From positions 1 to 10,152 of the forward strand of contig CALEFD010000072.1 of NCBI GenBank assembly GCA_937876995.1: a stretch of DNA of 10,152 nucleotides, given 5' to 3'. This DNA is from an uncultured Bacteroidales bacterium (GTDB taxonomy: Bacteria; Bacteroidota; Bacteroidia; Bacteroidales; Bacteroidaceae). Position numbers and translations under genes: made by a program. The notes beneath the pieces are model-generated. The model worked only from the letters and a program-made list of their open reading frames with translations. It had not been told where the DNA came from and made no database searches. Below, in pieces: positions 6,097 through 10,152 of this stretch (position 1 is its first letter; every line of letters starts with the position of its first letter).

Positions 6097-6957
6097 ATGA
6101 GGCAGCTTAAAATTACGAAGAGTATCACAAATCGTGAAAGTGCGTCTTTGGATAAGTATCTTCAGGAAATAGGTCGTGAGGAACTTATCACAGTTGAAGA
6201 AGAAGTAGAACTTGCACAGCGTATTAGAAAAGGCGACAGACAAGCGCTTGAAAAACTTACTCGTGCAAATTTACGTTTTGTGGTTTCTGTAGCAAAACAG
6301 TATCAGAATCAGGGATTGAGTTTGCCTGACTTGATTAATGAAGGTAATTTAGGACTTATTAAGGCTGCTGAAAAATTTGATGAAACCAGAGGATTCAAAT
6401 TTATCAGTTATGCGGTTTGGTGGATTCGTCAGTCTATACTTCAGGCATTGGCTGAACAGGCAAGAATAGTACGTTTACCTTTGAATCAGGTTGGTTCACT
6501 TAATAAGATAGGTAAGGCGCTTTCTAAGTTTGAGCAGGAAAATGAACGCCGTCCATCACCGGAGGAATTAGCAGAAGCATTGGATATTCCGGTAGATAAG
6601 ATTGCAGATACTCTTAAGGTTTCAGGTCGTCATATATCAGTAGATGCTCCGTTTGTAGATGGCGAAGATAATAGCTTGCTTGACGTATTGGTGAACGATG
6701 ATTCCCCAATGGCAGACAGAACTCTTGTAAATGAATCACTTTCAACAGAAATTGAACGAGCTCTTTCTACATTGTCTGACAGAGAAAAGGATATTATAAG
6801 AATGTTCTTTGGAATCAATTGTCGTGAAATGACTCTTGAAGAGATTGGCGATAAATTCGGTTTGACTCGTGAACGTGTACGTCAGATTAAAGAAAAGGCT
6901 ATACGTCGTTTGCGTCAGAATTCTCGTAGTAAGTTATTGAAATCATATTTAGGATAA
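6097..6957 (+). CDS. rpoD: Primary RNA polymerase sigma factor (sigma-70, RpoD)
   Basis: This is the housekeeping sigma factor that directs RNA polymerase to promoters, in this phylum the TAnnTTTG type found throughout the window. The protein is 286 residues, the usual size of the Bacteroidota primary sigma, and lacks region 1.1 and the large non-conserved insert of the E. coli protein. Region 1.2 (about 15-45) contains LDKYLQEIGREELITVEEE. Region 2 (about 50-125) contains NLRFVVSVAKQYQNQGL, LINEGNLGLIKAAEKFD and the -10-recognising FISYAVWWIRQSI (102-114). Region 3 spans about 130-205. Region 4 (about 215-280) has the helix-turn-helix TLEEIGDKFGLTRERVRQIK (246-265), which recognises the upstream element. 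All core motifs are intact. A small secreted-protein gene follows 8 bp after the stop and is probably on the same transcript. Confidence 0.97.
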   Translation: MRQLKITKSITNRESASLDKYLQEIGREELITVEEEVELAQRIRKGDRQALEKLTRANLRFVVSVAKQYQNQGLSLPDLINEGNLGLIKAAEKFDETRGFKFISYAVWWIRQSILQALAEQARIVRLPLNQVGSLNKIGKALSKFEQENERRPSPEELAEALDIPVDKIADTLKVSGRHISVDAPFVDGEDNSLLDVLVNDDSPMADRTLVNESLSTEIERALSTLSDREKDIIRMFFGINCREMTLEEIGDKFGLTRERVRQIKEKAIRRLRQNSRSKLLKSYLG

Positions 6958-6965
6958 GCATCGCG

Positions 6966-7433
6966 ATGAAAAGATTTGCATTGATACTTGTAATGTCGGT
7001 GTTCTCTATAATGGGGTTTGCTCAGTCTGAAGATAGACAAAAGAACCCTATCGTAGAAAAGGGAGGTGCGCTTACCAGAACGCAGGCAGATGTGGAATCA
7101 ATGAGAAACGATTCTCAAAACAAAAATGCAGAGGTTAAAGATATCTATATGTTTGCTTTGGCTTTCTCTCATTTGGATTCTGTTGTATATGTAACAAAAA
7201 TTCAGTTGATGGAAAATGAAACTGTAAACAACGGATATTTTTTGGAAAATCGTGAAAAGTATGAATCACTTCTACTTGATTACATGTATGAAATGGGTGA
7301 ATCAAATAGATTGGCGGTTCTCTATTTTAATGAAAAAGAGAAAAATATTATAAAGAAGAAACAGAAAGTCTTAAAGAGAATAAAGAAACGTCACTCTTAT
7401 TCTGTTGGTGAACTTTTGGACTTTTCTTTTTGA
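6966..7433 (+). CDS. Small secreted protein of unknown function, behind rpoD
   Basis: The 155-residue product begins with a clear signal peptide (MKRFALILVMSVFSIMGFAQ, cleavage about residue 19 or 20), so it should be exported, probably to the periplasm. The mature part is charged and largely helical. It contains a central FALAFSHLDSVVYVTKIQLM segment, a NREKYESLLLDYMYEMGE segment, and a strongly basic stretch KKKQKVLKRIKKRH near the C-terminus. I recall similar central motifs in uncharacterised Bacteroidales secreted proteins, but cannot assign a named family. There are only 8 bp between the rpoD stop and this ATG, and no promoter box, so it is likely translated from the rpoD message. Its stop is 5 bp from the stop of the opposing outer membrane gene. 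The coding call is well supported by the signal peptide and the operon spacing; function is unknown. Confidence 0.8.
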   Translation: MKRFALILVMSVFSIMGFAQSEDRQKNPIVEKGGALTRTQADVESMRNDSQNKNAEVKDIYMFALAFSHLDSVVYVTKIQLMENETVNNGYFLENREKYESLLLDYMYEMGESNRLAVLYFNEKEKNIIKKKQKVLKRIKKRHSYSVGELLDFSF

Positions 7434-7438
7434 ACTAT

Positions 7439-10000
7439 TTAGAACTGAGCATGAACTGCAATACGGATGCCCTGGGTGGAAACACCTGGGGTATCTTTGT
7501 AAGTAAGGCGGCGGTAATAATCTATTCTGCCAAATTTTAGAATGTTTTCTATGCCAAAACCAATTTCCATGTATGGTTCTACCATATTTGTTGCAAGAAC
7601 ATTCTTTGGGTATATATATATGTTTCCACTGTTGCTTATATTGGGAATGTTGCAATCCATAGTAGAACCCCACACACCTTTAAATGTTATCACTTCTCTA
7701 AGATTCAATTTTTTAAGCAGAGGAGTCCTGTTAAATATTAAACCATTCATATAGTAGGAAATATCCCATGTTGCGTGAGAATCAAGAATGAATTCCATTG
7801 GTGTCATAAGTTCAAATGATTCTTTTCTGATTGTATATGACAAATTAGCATTTGGGATTATCATTAGAGGGTAGGGGACCTGATTCCAAATTTTTCCACC
7901 TTTCATTATGACATCAAAATAGCCGAACATTGATATCCACAATCTTTGTCTGTATGATGCTTCTGTGTGGTGTATGGTGTAATCACTGCCCAATATGCCC
8001 TTTTGTGCAATGGTATGCGATAGTGTGAATACAGGAAATTCCGGTTTCATAGAGTGTCTGTTCCATTTGCTTTGTGTGAAAGTTTCGTTTGGGGCATATC
8101 TTAGCTTTAATTCAAATTCGCTTTGTGTAATTTGTTTATCCCATTTTATGGTTCCGTCCGGTAAAACCTTCTCTAAGGGTAGTAGTGCCGATGATTCATT
8201 ACTTCTGTTTCTTAGTGTGGCAGAGTATGAAAATCCATTGTAGAATTCATTGGAATAGATTAATTCGGTCTGTTTGATATATCCTATTCTATTGTCAGGT
8301 AGTCTTTTAAGTGATAGTAATGCGTTGTCTTTGTTGGTGTATAGATATTGCTGGCCATACTGATATATGTCGTTTTCGTGTTTTAAGCGTAACGAATGTA
8401 TGGGGAATTCATTTGCGTGTTCTTTCTTTGGTTTGAAAGAATACTCAATATTAGCCATATATTTAAGTCTTTCATCTTTAGTTCCGTAAGCCACATAAAA
8501 GTTGCTAAACAGATGGGGGTTTAGATGGGATGTGGTCATACCCCCAACTCTTAATCTTAATCCTTCCAAACCATTGTAACTTGCAGTTGTGTTAACAGGG
8601 CCATAATAGAATGGCGTGTTTTCTTCTTTTATGGGTACATATCCTGAGAACATAAACGATACAAATTTCTCTGTCCAATAATAGACCGGAATGGTGCGCA
8701 GTCTTTCAAGCATCTCTTTTATGCTGTTATTCCTCTTTTCTTCTAAATTGTTTCTGTATTGAGCCCAAAATAGTTCGGATCTATTAGTGGCATTATCTTC
8801 TTCTATAACACGTTCCGGTCTGTCAAACGGAACTCTGTTTACATCGTCATCAAATCGATATTCTGAATAATAGACCTCTCGGTGTGCATATAGACCATCT
8901 ATAAAATCATATAATTTTAATTCTGTAGTAATAGATTCGTAAACCAATAATCTTGGATGTTGAACGTCTCTTTCAAAGCGTTGCTCAATATTCATATATT
9001 CAACAAAGTTGAAATTAATATCGTAGGGAACACTCATTTGAACCCACTTTATAAAATGTGTAGAATCAGTTGTTACATATAGATGTCCTGTAAAACCAAA
9101 AGATTGTGTATTATTTGGAACAAAGGCTAAATCTATGCAGGGTGTGTCGTCAACTTTTATGGTGTCCATAATGTAGTATTTGTAATACGATGGCGCTATG
9201 TCGGCTAACGGACTTACAAACTCATTCCTAAGGATTATAATTTTATTGGAAAACAAATCTATGTCAACCAGAGTGGCCTCTACCATTGCTCTAATCTCCT
9301 CTTCCGGTAGAAAATCATCGGCACCTACCCAATTTTTTCCATGTATTACCTGTTTCTCTTTGTTGGGCTTCTTTTGGAAATAGTCTGTAGCTACAAGTTC
9401 TCTTGAAGATATATTAAGGATGGGTTTGCCCGATACAAGAGAGGTGTCTATGTATTCTTTTAGAAAATCGAATCGCCTGAAAAGTAATTGCTGTTGCTTC
9501 TCTTCGTTAAAGTTGTCTAAAGCAATGTTGAATTTTTCGTATCTGTTCTTAGAAACGTAGTCATGTTGGTAAGGACTTTCGCTCTCTTTTTTTGCAATAA
9601 GTTCTTTTGCTAAATCTAACGCCGGATTGTTTTGCCTTCTGTATCGTTCTTTGTCCGGTTTAATCTCTACTTCGCTTATATCGTATGTGGTAGGGGTTAG
9701 AGTTACGTTTATGGGAAATTTGGTTTTATCTGATAATTTTAAGCTGAAATCCTTATATCCTATGGATGATACTATAAGAGTTTCTCCATCTATAGGTCCT
9801 GTAAATGAAAAATTACCATTATTATCGGTGGTACATCCTATGTGAGTGTCTTTAAGACGCACGGTAGTATAGGGCAAAACTCCCCCGGAAGTGTCCTTGA
9901 CATTTCCACTTATCCTTGTTTGAGCAACGGCTATACCTCCGGTGCAAAGTATATATATAAATATAATAAGGTGTAGCACACCTATCTTTATCTCTCTCAT
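7439..10000 (-). CDS. DUF5686-type outer membrane protein with carboxypeptidase-like regulatory domain
   Basis: The 853-residue protein has a signal peptide (MREIKIG, a hydrophobic stretch, cleavage near AVAQ at 24-27). A carboxypeptidase-D regulatory-like domain follows at about 28-113: ISGNVKDTSGGVLPYTTVRL, TDNNGNFSF, IVSSIGYKDFSLKL, and the hinge DISEVEI. The same N-terminal domain precedes many SusC-like receptors, but there is no TonB plug here. The remainder matches the DUF5686 family: a middle region with the conserved NNPALDLAKELIAKK (124-138), then many aromatic beta strands to a terminal phenylalanine (HAQF), as expected of an outer membrane barrel. Length is typical. The role of the family is not established. 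An in-frame TTG at 10012 overlaps the -7 box, so ATG at 10000-9998 is the start, leaving a very short leader. Family assignment is from motif recognition and needs a profile search. Confidence 0.88.
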   Translation of the reverse strand: MREIKIGVLHLIIFIYILCTGGIAVAQTRISGNVKDTSGGVLPYTTVRLKDTHIGCTTDNNGNFSFTGPIDGETLIVSSIGYKDFSLKLSDKTKFPINVTLTPTTYDISEVEIKPDKERYRRQNNPALDLAKELIAKKESESPYQHDYVSKNRYEKFNIALDNFNEEKQQQLLFRRFDFLKEYIDTSLVSGKPILNISSRELVATDYFQKKPNKEKQVIHGKNWVGADDFLPEEEIRAMVEATLVDIDLFSNKIIILRNEFVSPLADIAPSYYKYYIMDTIKVDDTPCIDLAFVPNNTQSFGFTGHLYVTTDSTHFIKWVQMSVPYDINFNFVEYMNIEQRFERDVQHPRLLVYESITTELKLYDFIDGLYAHREVYYSEYRFDDDVNRVPFDRPERVIEEDNATNRSELFWAQYRNNLEEKRNNSIKEMLERLRTIPVYYWTEKFVSFMFSGYVPIKEENTPFYYGPVNTTASYNGLEGLRLRVGGMTTSHLNPHLFSNFYVAYGTKDERLKYMANIEYSFKPKKEHANEFPIHSLRLKHENDIYQYGQQYLYTNKDNALLSLKRLPDNRIGYIKQTELIYSNEFYNGFSYSATLRNRSNESSALLPLEKVLPDGTIKWDKQITQSEFELKLRYAPNETFTQSKWNRHSMKPEFPVFTLSHTIAQKGILGSDYTIHHTEASYRQRLWISMFGYFDVIMKGGKIWNQVPYPLMIIPNANLSYTIRKESFELMTPMEFILDSHATWDISYYMNGLIFNRTPLLKKLNLREVITFKGVWGSTMDCNIPNISNSGNIYIYPKNVLATNMVEPYMEIGFGIENILKFGRIDYYRRLTYKDTPGVSTQGIRIAVHAQF

Positions 10001-10009
10001 TATTGATTG

Positions 10010-10017
10010 CAAAGATA
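10010..10017 (-). promoter_or_regulatory. -7 promoter box of the DUF5686 gene, inside a repeat copy (TATCTTTG)
   Basis: On the minus strand the edge of the proximal repeat copy reads TATCTTTG, a match to TAnnTTTG, and ends 9 bp before the ATG. A TTG (in CTTG) lies 23 bp upstream of the box, slightly longer than the usual 19-21 bp spacing. Using the 7-nt box-to-start distance seen at rnpB, transcription would begin about 3 nt before the start codon. Confidence 0.55.
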
Positions 10018-10152
10018 GTGCAAACCGAGTGGAGAAAAAACAAGCTTGCTTGATTTTTTATTCCGAGTGTAGCCTATGTTATTTAAAGATAGTGCAAACC
10101 GAGTGGAGAAAAAACAAGTTTGCTTGATTTTTTATCCTGAGGTGCAGCCTAT
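10011..10152. repeat. Two tandem copies of a 74-bp palindromic intergenic repeat
   Basis: Copy 1 is 10011-10084 and copy 2 is 10085-10152, which runs into the window edge, so more copies may follow. The first 34 bases are identical, position 35 is C or T, the next 16 are identical, and both reach GCCTAT after a few differences and one 1-base indel. Each copy has an inner hairpin: AAAAAACAAG pairs with CTTG-A-TTTTTT (10035-10059 and 10109-10133) around a 4-base loop (CTTG or TTTG), so the only change in the first 51 bases falls in the loop. Looser outer arms are ATAGTGCA and TGCAGCCTAT in copy 2. The element resembles, from memory, a dispersed intergenic repeat of Bacteroidales containing GTGCAAACCGAG and GCAGCCTAT. 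No coding sequence is seen here. Confidence 0.85.

Noticed and set aside
9971..9990. GGTGTAGCACACCTATCTTT inside the DUF5686 signal peptide, resembling the tail of the nearby repeat
   Set aside because: The likeness is only to GGTGCAGC and CCTAT with an insertion, and the bases encode a normal signal peptide; chance is the simpler explanation.
10001..10012. TTG start extending the DUF5686 protein by four residues
   Set aside because: The codon lies inside the -7 box; the ATG at 10000 gives a normal signal peptide.

Overview
This window looks like ordinary chromosomal DNA from the order Bacteroidales (Bacteroides/Prevotella relatives); I cannot fix the genus. The evidence is the short primary sigma factor without region 1.1, the AT-rich promoters with a -7 box TAnnTTTG, A-rich leaders without Shine-Dalgarno sites, and families typical of the phylum (a DUF5686-type outer membrane protein, a stand-alone TonB C-terminal domain, a zinc-ribbon/FHA protein). 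No phage, plasmid, insertion sequence, CRISPR array or tRNA was seen.

Layout. 1-605 (-) is the 5' part of the pyruvate phosphate dikinase gene, cut by the window edge. A divergent intergenic region (606-791) holds two outward promoters of nearly identical sequence. 792-2231 (+) is an RlmD/TrmA-type rRNA uracil-5 methyltransferase. 2367-2837 and 2856-3281 (+) form a small envelope operon: a secreted TonB C-terminal-domain protein and a lipoprotein. It meets tail to tail, with a 4-bp overlap, a minus-strand zinc-ribbon/FHA gene (3278-3802). That gene lies directly behind the RNase P RNA gene rnpB (about 3831-4170, -). 4394-5899 (+) is a DegP/HtrA periplasmic protease with a clear terminator. 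6097-6957 (+) is the primary sigma factor gene rpoD, followed 8 bp later by a small secreted protein gene (6966-7433). This converges, with only 5 bp between stops, on a large outer membrane beta-barrel protein (7439-10000, -). 10011-10152 carries two tandem copies of a 74-bp palindromic repeat; the proximal one places a -7 box immediately before the barrel gene.

How the genes relate. Several are core functions: transcription (rpoD), RNA processing and modification (rnpB, rlmD), central carbon metabolism (ppdK) and envelope quality control (degP). The rest are envelope proteins of poorly known role. I see no obvious new multi-gene system. The parts most worth checking are the repeat that doubles as a promoter, the matching extended promoters at ppdK, rlmD and rpoD, the rnpB-FHA linkage, and the two unexplained secreted-protein linkages.
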